Shown here in pieces: positions 34,961-42,555 of a stretch of 64,000 bases of DNA. Each line of letters begins with the position of its first letter. Position 1 is the stretch's first letter. The translations under genes were made by a program, and so were the position numbers. Below the pieces are notes generated by a model. The model had not been told where the DNA came from, made no database searches, and worked only from the letters and a program-made list of their open reading frames with translations. Location of the stretch: the NCBI RefSeq assembly GCF_900155365.1, contig NZ_LT699738.1, positions 45,025-109,024 on the forward strand, given 5' to 3'. Source of the DNA: Collinsella bouchesdurhonensis (lineage in GTDB: Bacteria > Actinomycetota > Coriobacteriia > Coriobacteriales > Coriobacteriaceae).

Positions 34961-35106
34961 CAACGAACTTCCTGATTTCAGTAGCAGTATTGCAACTGCG
35001 CGAGTAGCCGGCTCCTTTAATCTCGCGCCAACTGGGGTTTTGTTAAAGAAAGCCGGCGTCTACTCAGCAAAACGCAATACTGCTACTGAAATCAGGAAGT
35101 TCGTTG
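34961..35106. mobile_element. 146-bp hairpin element with perfect 33-bp terminal inverted repeats
   Basis: Arms 34961-34993 and 35074-35106 are exact reverse complements over 33 bases; both begin CAACGAACTTCCTGATTTCA when read inward from the ends. The inner part continues the pairing (GAGTAG then CCGGCT with a 3-base bulge). It encodes nothing. The structure fits a MITE-like non-autonomous element or a transcribed long hairpin. No clear target-site duplication is visible. Confidence 0.75.
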
Positions 35107-35228
35107 TCGAAGCGAGGATTGTGCCGCCCATCAGAGGCAGCACGCATCATGGAAACGGTGCGTTTTTGGCCTCGCAGACTGCGCCGGCGCGCGTCCATCA
35201 AACGCGACGAACGCGCAAACGCCGGTCC

Positions 35229-35864
35229 CTATCGCGATATCCTTTTGGTAACGAGCTTCTCGATCCCTTTGAGAACGACGTCGGCAACGAGCGCCACCGC
35301 CGCGCACAGGACAGTCCCGTCCACGATCTTGTAGACGTTCATGGTGCGCAGACCGCTGAAGAGGATAGTCCCCAGGCCGCCGGCGTTGATAGTCGCCGCA
35401 ATAGTGGCGATGCCGATGGTGCTGATCGCGGCAAGGCGAATGCCCGCCATGATCACCGGAAAGGCCAGGGGCAGCTCGACGCGCAGGAGCACCTGCATCG
35501 GACTCATCCCCATCCCCGTCGCTGCCTCGACCACGCCCGGGTCCACGCCGTTCAGCCCCTCGACGATGTTTCGCACGAGCAGGAACTGGTTGTACGCCAC
35601 CATGACGATCGTGGCAGACGTAAGCCCCAGGCCGGTGAGCGGGATGAGCAGCGAGAACAGGGCCAGGCTGGGAACGGAGTAGAGCGCGCCGAGGACCTGC
35701 AGGACCGCGCCCTCGACGCGGCGCGAGCGCCTGATCGCGAGGGTGACGAGCGCCGCCACCGCGAGGGACCACGCAAGCACAACCCCCATGATAACGAGGT
35801 GCTCGCCGAGCGCCGCCATGAACTTGTCCTGATGGCTCGCCCAGTATGCAACAAAATCACCCAT
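35229..35864 (-). CDS. osmolyte ABC transporter permease (OpuC/ProW type)
   Basis: The 211-residue membrane protein starts at ATG 35864, overlapping the ATPase stop by one base (TGATG). About six spans are visible. The binding-protein-dependent transport loop (GVVEAATGMGMSPMQVLLRVELPLAFPVIMAGIRLA) contains the EAA motif that docks on the ATPase. Its sister permease is at 37705. The pair with a glycine betaine/carnitine/choline-type binding protein makes an OpuC-like importer. Confidence 0.93.
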   Translation of the reverse strand: MGDFVAYWASHQDKFMAALGEHLVIMGVVLAWSLAVAALVTLAIRRSRRVEGAVLQVLGALYSVPSLALFSLLIPLTGLGLTSATIVMVAYNQFLLVRNIVEGLNGVDPGVVEAATGMGMSPMQVLLRVELPLAFPVIMAGIRLAAISTIGIATIAATINAGGLGTILFSGLRTMNVYKIVDGTVLCAAVALVADVVLKGIEKLVTKRISR

Positions 35865-36643
35865 CAGGCACCGTCCCTGCCGGCAACAGAGCAAAATGTC
35901 CCGCCGCCCACGCCGGAGCTCAGCAGCGCCCGTACGAACTCCGTAGCAGGCTGTTCGCGAATGCGGTCGGGAGTGTCATATTGCTGGACGCGGCCCCGGT
36001 CGATGATGAGAACCTTGGTGCCGAGCTTGAACGCCTCGGCGACGTCGTGGGTCACGAAGACGAAGGTCTTGCCCGAACCGCGATGGATGCGCAGCAGCTC
36101 GTCCTGCAGATCACCGCGCGTGATGGCGTCGAGGGCACCGAAGGGCTCGTCGAGCAGCATGAGCCTGGGCTCGGCGGCGAGGGCGCGCGCCAGGCCCACG
36201 CGTTGCTGCTGGCCGCCCGAGAGCTGAGAGGGCCAGCGATCGCGAAACTCCCCCGGGTCGAGCCCCACAAGGTCGAGCAGCTCGTCCACGCGCGCGGCGG
36301 TGCGGGCTCGGTCCCACTTGAGGATGCGCGGCACGGTGGCGATGTTCTCCCCCACGCGCATGTGCGGGAACAAGCCGATTTGTTGAATCACGTAGCCAAT
36401 ACCTCGACGAAGCTCCACCGGGTCGACCGTCGAGACGTCCCTGCCCTCCACGAGCACTTGGCCGGAATCGGCGTCGTGCAGGCGGTTGATGAGCTTGATC
36501 AGCGTGGTCTTGCCGCCGCCCGAGGTGCCGAGCACGCATACGAGCTCCCCCTCGTCGATCGTGAGGCTCACGTCGTCGAGCGCCGGGTGCGACATGCCCG
36601 CAAAGCATTTGGTCACGTTCTTGAATTCGACGGCCGCGGTCAT
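35864..36643 (-). CDS. osmolyte ABC transporter ATP-binding protein (OpuCA/ProV type)
   Basis: The 259-residue ATPase has Walker A GTSGGGKTT, Q-loop YVIQQIGLFPH, signature LSGGQQQR, Walker B LMLLDEPFGALD and H-loop FVTHDV. The IQQIGLFPHM and EPFGALDAI segments are typical of the glycine betaine family. It ends at about residue 259 and lacks the tandem CBS domains that sense ionic strength in OpuCA and OpuA, so gating must differ or be absent. It is third in the four-gene operon. Confidence 0.93.
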   Translation of the reverse strand: MTAAVEFKNVTKCFAGMSHPALDDVSLTIDEGELVCVLGTSGGGKTTLIKLINRLHDADSGQVLVEGRDVSTVDPVELRRGIGYVIQQIGLFPHMRVGENIATVPRILKWDRARTAARVDELLDLVGLDPGEFRDRWPSQLSGGQQQRVGLARALAAEPRLMLLDEPFGALDAITRGDLQDELLRIHRGSGKTFVFVTHDVAEAFKLGTKVLIIDRGRVQQYDTPDRIREQPATEFVRALLSSGVGGGTFCSVAGRDGA

Positions 36644-36706
36644 CTCGGCACTCCTTCAGGGAATCGACCGAGCCCCGTTGGAGCCCGGCGCTCGCATCTT
36701 TCACTT

Positions 36707-37642
36707 CTACAGGCTGTCGAAAAACTCGGCAGCAACGTCCTCGTAATCCTGCTTGTCGATATCGACCTTGGCGTTGAGCTCGGTCAGGCCCTTCGTGGTG
36801 AGCTGCTTGCTCACAGCATTGAGAACGTCCTCGATATCGGGATTGGCGTCGAGGACTTCGCCGCGCACCACGGGCGCCACGTTGTAGGGCGGCCACACGT
36901 GCTTGTCGTCCTCGAGCAGGGTGAATGCGTCGTCCACGAGCTGGCCCTCGGTGGTATAGACGGGCGCGACATCGGCCTCGTCGTTCCTGAGGACCTCGTA
37001 CTTGAGGCCGTTGTTGAAGCTCGTGTGCTCTTTCCAGTCAAAAGCCCCGTAGGCTGCCTCAAGGGCCGGCAGACCATCCGAGCGCTCGTCGAACTCACCC
37101 TGCGATGCGAAGCGCAGCTCGGAAGCATGGGCCTGCAGGTCGCTGATAGTCTTGATGCCGTACTGCTCGGCAGCCTTGGTGGTGATGACCAGGGCCTGGC
37201 TGTCGGCCGCCTCGGCCATATCGAGCCACACCAGGTCCCACTTCTTCTTGTACTGCTTCTTGACCGTTTCATAAACAGCCTGGGGGTCGGTTTCCATCTC
37301 CGCCTTGAGAACGGTGAGCAGCGCCGTACCCGTGTACTCGGGATACAGGTCAATCTCGCCCTTCTCGAGTGCCGTGGCGATCACCGAGCCCGCAATGTCA
37401 AACGAGCGCTTGACGGTAAAGCCAGCGTCCTCGAGCGCCAGGGCATAGATCTCGGAGATGATCTCGCCCTCGGTAAAATCCTTGGAGCCCACGGTGATGG
37501 TGCCGGCAGCGCCCTTGGAACCGCAAGCGGTGAGCGCGGCAGGAACGGTTGTAGCGAGAGCCGCCGCCGCGACGGCGCGAACAAACTGGCGACGCGTGAG
37601 GCCACCAGGCATCGGCGGCGCAGAATCGATAGATTGAGACAT
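36707..37642 (-). CDS. osmolyte ABC transporter substrate-binding lipoprotein (OpuCC type)
   Basis: The 311-residue protein starts at ATG 37642 with AAAAGGAG 6 bases upstream. Its signal has a twin-arginine motif (TRRQFVRAVAAAALATT) and a lipobox LTAC, suggesting Tat export and lipid anchoring. The mature part is the OpuAC-type fold: TITVGSKDFTEGEIISEIYA, DLYPEYTGTALL, and an aromatic/acidic binding region. The EYTG segment is usual in proteins binding quaternary amines. It is second in the operon, after a permease. Confidence 0.93.
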   Translation of the reverse strand: MSQSIDSAPPMPGGLTRRQFVRAVAAAALATTVPAALTACGSKGAAGTITVGSKDFTEGEIISEIYALALEDAGFTVKRSFDIAGSVIATALEKGEIDLYPEYTGTALLTVLKAEMETDPQAVYETVKKQYKKKWDLVWLDMAEAADSQALVITTKAAEQYGIKTISDLQAHASELRFASQGEFDERSDGLPALEAAYGAFDWKEHTSFNNGLKYEVLRNDEADVAPVYTTEGQLVDDAFTLLEDDKHVWPPYNVAPVVRGEVLDANPDIEDVLNAVSKQLTTKGLTELNAKVDIDKQDYEDVAAEFFDSL

Positions 37643-37704
37643 GTGCATCTCCTTTTCTGAATGATCTATATCAAGACGATTTGACATGACACGTTGGTGC
37701 TCCG

Positions 37705-38346
37705 TCATTGCTTGGCAAATTCGTACGGACGCATCCGCCGGTCGATTGCCGAGAGAAGCATACCCACTAAAAGGGAAAGAGCCGCAACTGATGCGCCGCC
37801 GATAACAAGCAGGTCGGTACGCATGAGGCCAAGGCCCGTGAAAATGATCTGGCCCAGGCCGCCCGCGCCAATATAGGCGGCAAGCGTCGCGGAGGCCACG
37901 ACCTCGGAAGCCGCTGTGCGAATGCCCGCAAAGGACACGGGAAACGCCAACGGCACCTTGATTTTGAAGAAGACCAAACGTTCGTCCATTCCCATGCCAC
38001 GCGCTGCCTCGAGGACATCGACGGGCACCGAACGAAAGCCGAGAGCCGTATTGATGAGAATGGGCGGGATGGCAAGCACGGTAAGCGCCACGACCGCAGG
38101 CAGCACCCCTGTGCCCAAAATCGGCACGCAAACGACGAGCACAGCAAGGCTCGGGATGATGCGCAGGATACCAGAGACCCCAACCGAGATCTTCTCGAGC
38201 AACGGGGACCGGCTGCAGGCGATACCGAGCGGCACGGCAACGAGGATGGCCACCGCAAGCGAAAGGATGCTGACATTCAGGTGCTCGAGCACCATCTGGA
38301 TGTAGTCCGCACCATGCGTCGAAAAATACGCGATAACGTCCTGCAA
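37705..38346 (-). CDS. osmolyte ABC transporter permease (first gene of operon)
   Basis: The 213-residue permease has about six spans and the EAA-type loop LEAARGMGMDERLVFFKIKVPLAFPVSFAGIRTA. It is about the same length as the permease at 35229, and the two are expected to form a heterodimer. The order permease, binding protein, ATPase, permease is that of osmolyte importers in Gram-positive bacteria. Upstream lies the repeat pair C/D, and no clear osmotic control site is visible. Confidence 0.93.
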   Translation of the reverse strand: MQDVIAYFSTHGADYIQMVLEHLNVSILSLAVAILVAVPLGIACSRSPLLEKISVGVSGILRIIPSLAVLVVCVPILGTGVLPAVVALTVLAIPPILINTALGFRSVPVDVLEAARGMGMDERLVFFKIKVPLAFPVSFAGIRTAASEVVASATLAAYIGAGGLGQIIFTGLGLMRTDLLVIGGASVAALSLLVGMLLSAIDRRMRPYEFAKQ

Positions 38347-38542
38347 TGCCTTTTACCTCCCCTTTCGCGCTCGCCATGCCCATCCATGCGTTGACGGGCC
38401 CTCGCATCATTCGGCAATGTTATGCGCTGCTCACGCGTCAACGTCAACAGCAAACTGCGCACACCGATGCAATCCATTATCTGACAAATGAGCCTGGCGG
38501 GCGGCCACACTTCTGTGAGGGGCAAGCAGTGCGCAAAGTACC

Positions 38543-38630
38543 GCAGTGCTGTAGGCCGACCAAAAAGAAGAGGACACCGCACCGAGCATGCGGCGCCCGA
38601 CGATTGAGGGCCGAGATGCACCGGCACTGT
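38543..38630. repeat. structured paired repeat, copy C (degenerate)
   Basis: The outer arms are short (CAGTGC / GCACTG). It keeps the strings AAAAAGAAGAGGA and GACGATTGAGGGCCGAGATG, aligned with copies A, B and D, and a central hairpin around GCACCG/CATGCGGCG. It begins 100 bases before copy D, repeating the 98-base period at the other locus. Confidence 0.6.
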
Positions 38631-38642
38631 CAACGCCCACAA

Positions 38643-38739
38643 GGGGCTGTAGCGCCGCAGGTTGCCCCGGAAGACAAGGGTGCACGCCTTGCGTGCGGCA
38701 CCCGCAGGCTTGAGGGGCAAGATGCGGTGCTACAGCCCC
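38643..38739. repeat. structured paired repeat, copy D
   Basis: The outer arms of 17 bases (GGGGCTGTAGCGCCGCA, 38643-38659, pairing with 38723-38739) have one G-U pair. An inner TTGCCCC/GGGGCAA stem and a central hairpin (GGGTGCACGC/GCGTGCGGCACCC) follow. Sequence between stems differs from B while the pairing is kept, which supports a structured RNA. The right arm overlaps the last codons of the next gene (38730). Confidence 0.75.
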
Positions 38740-39758
38740 TTGCGGCGGAAGAGGGCGTAGGCGTGGGCCTTAAGCCTCGTCGCCCTGATAACGCCTTCGT
38801 ACTTCATCATGCGCAAATGCGGAAACGCATTGAAGAAGCGCAGGTCGCGTTTGGAAATGGCAATCGCGCGCACCGAACGTTTAGACAGGCGCGGACGAGG
38901 CGCCGCATCTGCAAGGCGCTGTGCAACCAGGCGCAAACCACGGGCACCGTCGGCAATAAACGACGGTATCTCGACCTTCTCGCGCAAAGAATCCATCACC
39001 GCGTCGGAAATCTCGAGCAGCCAACCATTGATGGCGCGGCCACGCACATGCGCCGTCTGCGCAGAATCGAGGGCTGTCTCCGGAATACGCTCGACCAGCG
39101 AATCGGAAGCGTCTTTGAGCGAATCGTTGATGCGGTCGGCAAGCTCGCCGCGCAGCTCCTCCAGCGAGTCGGAAAGACGTCGGAAACTCGCCATCGATGC
39201 CACCGCGTCAACCGCAAGCAGCGTCAGCGCGGCCAAGGCAAGCGCCCTCACCGCCCACACCGGCATCGATGCAAGCATCCCCAAGAGCGCCGGCTCGGCA
39301 ATACGACAAATAAGCACGCACCCTGCGCCAAACATCAAAAAGCCGTACAGGCATATGCGTCCCTGAAAATTGAGCGGCATGTCCGAATAATCCCAAAAAC
39401 GCGCATGGGTCGTGACCTCGAGAATCACGCCCACAAGGTACTCAATACAACAACACAGCGCGCCCGCTGCCAAAAACTGCACCGGCACGTTTTCGATGCC
39501 GCGCAGCGCAAACCAACAGACAAGCGCGCCCGCGCCGTAAATAGGACAGCACGGCCCAAGCAAAAAGCCGCTATTGGAAAACGAGCCGTGGTTGAGCATG
39601 GCGCAAACCGTCGACTCCCACAGCCATCCCGCAAAGCCATACACCATAAAGGAAAGCACGAGTGCCGAAAGCGGAGCGCCCGGAATGGAAATCGCAACTT
39701 GAATAGCCAGAACAGCGGAAGTGATTGCCGCCATCGTATGCCTCAACGCACCGTTCAT
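38730..39758 (-). CDS. CmpB-type multispan membrane protein
   Basis: The 342-residue protein has six membrane spans up to about residue 195, with GFAGWLWESTVCAML and NSGFLLGPCCPIYGAGALV, hallmarks of the putative ABC-transporter type IV (CmpB) family. The C-terminal 150 residues are charged, helical and possibly coiled. The family's function is unknown. Its ATG overlaps the end of the HD-domain gene by 4 bases, so the two are coupled. The 3' end runs into repeat copy D. Confidence 0.85.
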   Translation of the reverse strand: MNGALRHTMAAITSAVLAIQVAISIPGAPLSALVLSFMVYGFAGWLWESTVCAMLNHGSFSNSGFLLGPCCPIYGAGALVCWFALRGIENVPVQFLAAGALCCCIEYLVGVILEVTTHARFWDYSDMPLNFQGRICLYGFLMFGAGCVLICRIAEPALLGMLASMPVWAVRALALAALTLLAVDAVASMASFRRLSDSLEELRGELADRINDSLKDASDSLVERIPETALDSAQTAHVRGRAINGWLLEISDAVMDSLREKVEIPSFIADGARGLRLVAQRLADAAPRPRLSKRSVRAIAISKRDLRFFNAFPHLRMMKYEGVIRATRLKAHAYALFRRKGL

Positions 39759-40297
39759 GCGCGCTTCCTCTTTCGTTTTACCTGGCGACTGCCGCCAATA
39801 CGCCCGTCAATCGTCTCGCCCAGCGCGCACGCCTTATCCGCCAAGCACACGATCCACGCCTCGCGGCACGCAGGCGGAATCGGCACAAGGGGAAACATAT
39901 GGCGAGCGATGATATTGCGCTCGATGGGGGTCAAGTCAAAATCTTCTTCGGCGCGCTCAAGAGCAAAAAAGGGGTGTTTGAACCCATGAAGGCGATGACT
40001 CGGATCGGAATCATGCCAGTCGTAGAGAAAGTAATCGTGCAAAAGCGCGCCGCGCACCAAGGCGTGCACGTCGACAGCTATACCCACACGAGAAAGCACA
40101 CGAGCCATGCAAATGCTCGTCTTTGCCACTGCAAGCACATGGTCATACACCGAGACGTCACCGTGCTGAATAAACGAGCGCGTCGCGCCCAGCCTTCCTC
40201 GCGCCTCCAGACGTTGAGCAAGGTCACGCACGTACGCCGCAGCATCCTCGACAGCAATCTTGCCGCGTCTTGTTGCGTAACCTTTTTTCACACGCAT
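39755..40297 (-). CDS. HD-domain hydrolase
   Basis: The 180-residue protein has the HD-type metal set: His in SVYDHVLAVA, the His-Asp pair in ALLHDYFLYDW, and further His and Asp in NIIARHMFPLV and WIVCLADKACA. This is a phosphohydrolase fold acting on nucleotides or signal molecules. It lies upstream of the CmpB-type gene with overlapping stop/start. Substrate unknown; the close coupling to a membrane protein is the only clue. Confidence 0.88.
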   Translation of the reverse strand: MRVKKGYATRRGKIAVEDAAAYVRDLAQRLEARGRLGATRSFIQHGDVSVYDHVLAVAKTSICMARVLSRVGIAVDVHALVRGALLHDYFLYDWHDSDPSHRLHGFKHPFFALERAEEDFDLTPIERNIIARHMFPLVPIPPACREAWIVCLADKACALGETIDGRIGGSRQVKRKRKRA

Positions 40298-40399
40298 TCC
40301 CCTCTATCTCACATGAGGCAGCCGCCACAGGCTCGCTATGCCACATTGAGCCAAAACCGAGAAGATCTCCCCGCTCCCAGCAGGATGATTGTTTGCGCG

Positions 40400-41605
40400 C
40401 TACTCTACCCAAGAGGCTTGAAGGATATTCACCACGTCATCATGAGAGAGCTGTGCCGGGTCATGCGCAAACAGGGCATCGTTGGTGTCAAGAGCGTTGC
40501 TCGCCATAGCATCAAACTCGTCGGGCGTGATGCCCCAGTCACTCATCTTGAGGTCGCCCATGTTGCACTCGTCAATCAAGCGCTCCAGCTCGACGATAAA
40601 ATCCTCGGGCTTGCTGGCAAGCCAATTGCCCATCAGACGCGCCATGTCGACATAGCGGTCATCGTACACGTGGGCGTCGATCATATGCTGATGATAGGCC
40701 ACGCTGATCATGATGAGGCCCGCCCCATGCGGCAGGTCGTGATGGTGCGCGCTCATGGCGTGCTCCGTTCCGTGGCAGCCCGCGCAACCCGAGCAAACCA
40801 TAGCGTAGCCGCCCAGGGTATTGGCAAAGGCAAGCTGCGTGCGCGCATGGAGGTCAAACCCGTCATGCACGCAGGCGGGAAGCGCCATGGCAGCGCTTCG
40901 GATGCCCTCACGGCAAATGATATCGCCCATGGGAGTGTGCGCATTGTTGATATAGCACTCCACGCAGTGGAACAGGGCGTCGAACCCCTGGAAAGCCGTG
41001 AGGTGCGAAGGGACCGTGAGCATGAGCTCGGGATCGACCACCGAAAGACTTGGAAACAGGCGAGGGTTGCCCAAACGAAGCTTCTCGTCGGTCTCCTCGC
41101 AAGAAAGCACGGCGCCCGCATCGACCTCGGATCCGGTGCCCGCCGTCGTGATCACGCACACCAACGGAAGCGGATCGTTTGGAATGGGGAGACCCTTTGC
41201 GGTACCGCCCATGGCATAGTCCCAAATGTCACCAGCGACCTCGTTACCCTCGACATCATGCCCGGGGTTGGCCGCCACCACGCAGATGCCCTTGCAGCCG
41301 TCCATAACGGAGCCGCCGCCCAGTGCGAGCACGAAATCGCAGTGTTCCACACGCGCCATCCAGCCCCCCGCGTTCACGGTGTCGCGCAAGGGGTTGGGCT
41401 CGATGCGGTCAAAGAGGACGTGCTCTACGCCGACGCGGTCGAGCTGAGCCTCCACGCGCGCAAGATAGCCATTTGCCTTAACGGACTTGCCGCCCGTGGT
41501 AACCAAAAGGGCGCGCTTGCCCGGCAGCTCCTGGTCTCCGAGCTCATTGAGCTTGCCTGGTCCAAATAGCAAGCGAGTCGGGGCAAAAAACGTGAATGAC
41601 TCCAT
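40400..41605 (-). CDS. iron-containing alcohol dehydrogenase
   Basis: The 401-residue protein starts at ATG 41605 behind GAGGAGG. The N-terminal dinucleotide-binding part has FGPGKLNEL and LALGGGSVMDGCK. The metal-binding helical part has FQGFDALFHCVECYI, ICREGIRSA and GCHGTEHAMSAHHHDLPHGA. The family reduces aldehydes such as butyraldehyde or lactaldehyde with NADH or NADPH. A CGHG/HDLPHGAGL-type block is typical of butanol or 1,3-propanediol dehydrogenases. It probably serves as a redox sink in fermentation. Confidence 0.92.
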   Translation of the reverse strand: MESFTFFAPTRLLFGPGKLNELGDQELPGKRALLVTTGGKSVKANGYLARVEAQLDRVGVEHVLFDRIEPNPLRDTVNAGGWMARVEHCDFVLALGGGSVMDGCKGICVVAANPGHDVEGNEVAGDIWDYAMGGTAKGLPIPNDPLPLVCVITTAGTGSEVDAGAVLSCEETDEKLRLGNPRLFPSLSVVDPELMLTVPSHLTAFQGFDALFHCVECYINNAHTPMGDIICREGIRSAAMALPACVHDGFDLHARTQLAFANTLGGYAMVCSGCAGCHGTEHAMSAHHHDLPHGAGLIMISVAYHQHMIDAHVYDDRYVDMARLMGNWLASKPEDFIVELERLIDECNMGDLKMSDWGITPDEFDAMASNALDTNDALFAHDPAQLSHDDVVNILQASWVE

Positions 41606-41682
41606 GATGTCCTCCTCATCGCCGGCATTCACCCGCATTGTCGTGCTTGGGTCACACAAGAGTTGCCCGCACCCGCGCAAAT

Positions 41683-41696
41683 TGCACAAATGTGCA
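41683..41696. promoter_or_regulatory. palindrome upstream of the alcohol dehydrogenase
   Basis: TGCACAAATGTGCA is a perfect 6-bp inverted repeat about a 2-base centre, 78-91 bases upstream of the start codon. It is in reach of a promoter and could bind a regulator; which one is unknown. Confidence 0.4.
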
Positions 41697-41803
41697 CAAA
41701 TTCGTAACATCTTTTGTTCATTGAAGTCACGGGCACTAGCCAAAAGGACTCTCTGGTCACCCCGGCGTCAATCAAAATGACATGGCTTGGGTGGCACCGC
41801 AGC

Positions 41804-42370
41804 CTAAACGTTAACCTGCTTGATATGGTTGCCATGCACCAGATAAGCGCGGCGCGCGAGCTTCATCATGGGCAGGTCGATCATGTTATCGCTATAGAAC
41901 TCGTCGGGCACAGCATCTGGCCCAAACATCTCGCGGAACACCTTGACCTTGTTAGTTCCAAAATTGAGGTGCTCGAGCTCCAAAGTATCGCGATTGACCG
42001 TCGAACAGACCATAGTCTTGATACCCAGACGCCGCTGAATCTCGTTCATGGTGTAGTCAAACGACCCGGTCATGATCACATCGTCAGGTTGCGGATGATA
42101 CCAATGCTTGATTTTATGCATGTGCGCGTCCCAAAAGGCGCTCACCATACCGTCGATATCATCAAAGGAGTTCAGATACGCCTTGAGGTACTTGGCCATG
42201 GCATGCTCGAGCTCCTCCAACGTGCATTTTTCCTTGGAGTAACGCATGCCGTAGTAGGCAAGCGGCGGCACGAAACGCACGACTTTCGGATTGTACTTGA
42301 GCGAGAACAAATAGAAGTCGTAAGGGCTCTCGCCGTCGTAGATGGTGTTGTCGAAATCAAAAACGCGCAT
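41804..42370 (-). CDS. HAD-IB-like phosphatase
   Basis: The 188-residue protein has HAD motif I MRVFDFDNTIYDGES, motif II VIMTGSFDY, and motif IV YSDNMIDLPMM, as in PSPase-like HAD-IB enzymes. The cap lies in the first half (KYNPKVVRFVPPLAYYGMRY). Substrate is not evident; members include phosphoserine phosphatases and lipid-phosphate phosphatases. It is a single gene. Confidence 0.88.
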   Translation of the reverse strand: MRVFDFDNTIYDGESPYDFYLFSLKYNPKVVRFVPPLAYYGMRYSKEKCTLEELEHAMAKYLKAYLNSFDDIDGMVSAFWDAHMHKIKHWYHPQPDDVIMTGSFDYTMNEIQRRLGIKTMVCSTVNRDTLELEHLNFGTNKVKVFREMFGPDAVPDEFYSDNMIDLPMMKLARRAYLVHGNHIKQVNV

Positions 42371-42521
42371 GCGCGGGCACGGTCCTCTTCAATCGTAATA
42401 GCGTTCGCTTCTACTGCTTCTACTATATCCATCTTCCGTGTCCGGCATGCAAGTGCGTACAGAACCGTTACATGCGGCCCAACAAGTCCTGCCGGAGCTC
42501 AATATGTAGGACCTGTGAAAA

Positions 42522-42555
42522 TGTGACAAAATAAACCTGTCGACTTTTTGTCACA
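42522..42555 (+). repeat. 34-bp palindromic repeat, copy 5
   Basis: Forward, identical to consensus. It abuts the TAA of the ABC transporter gene (42556-42558) with no spacing. Confidence 0.92.

Noticed and set aside
36707-38410. A 567-codon frame that runs from the permease region into the binding-protein gene
   Set aside because: The first part overlaps the permease out of frame. The binding protein has its own ATG at 37642 with AAAAGGAG and an export signal.
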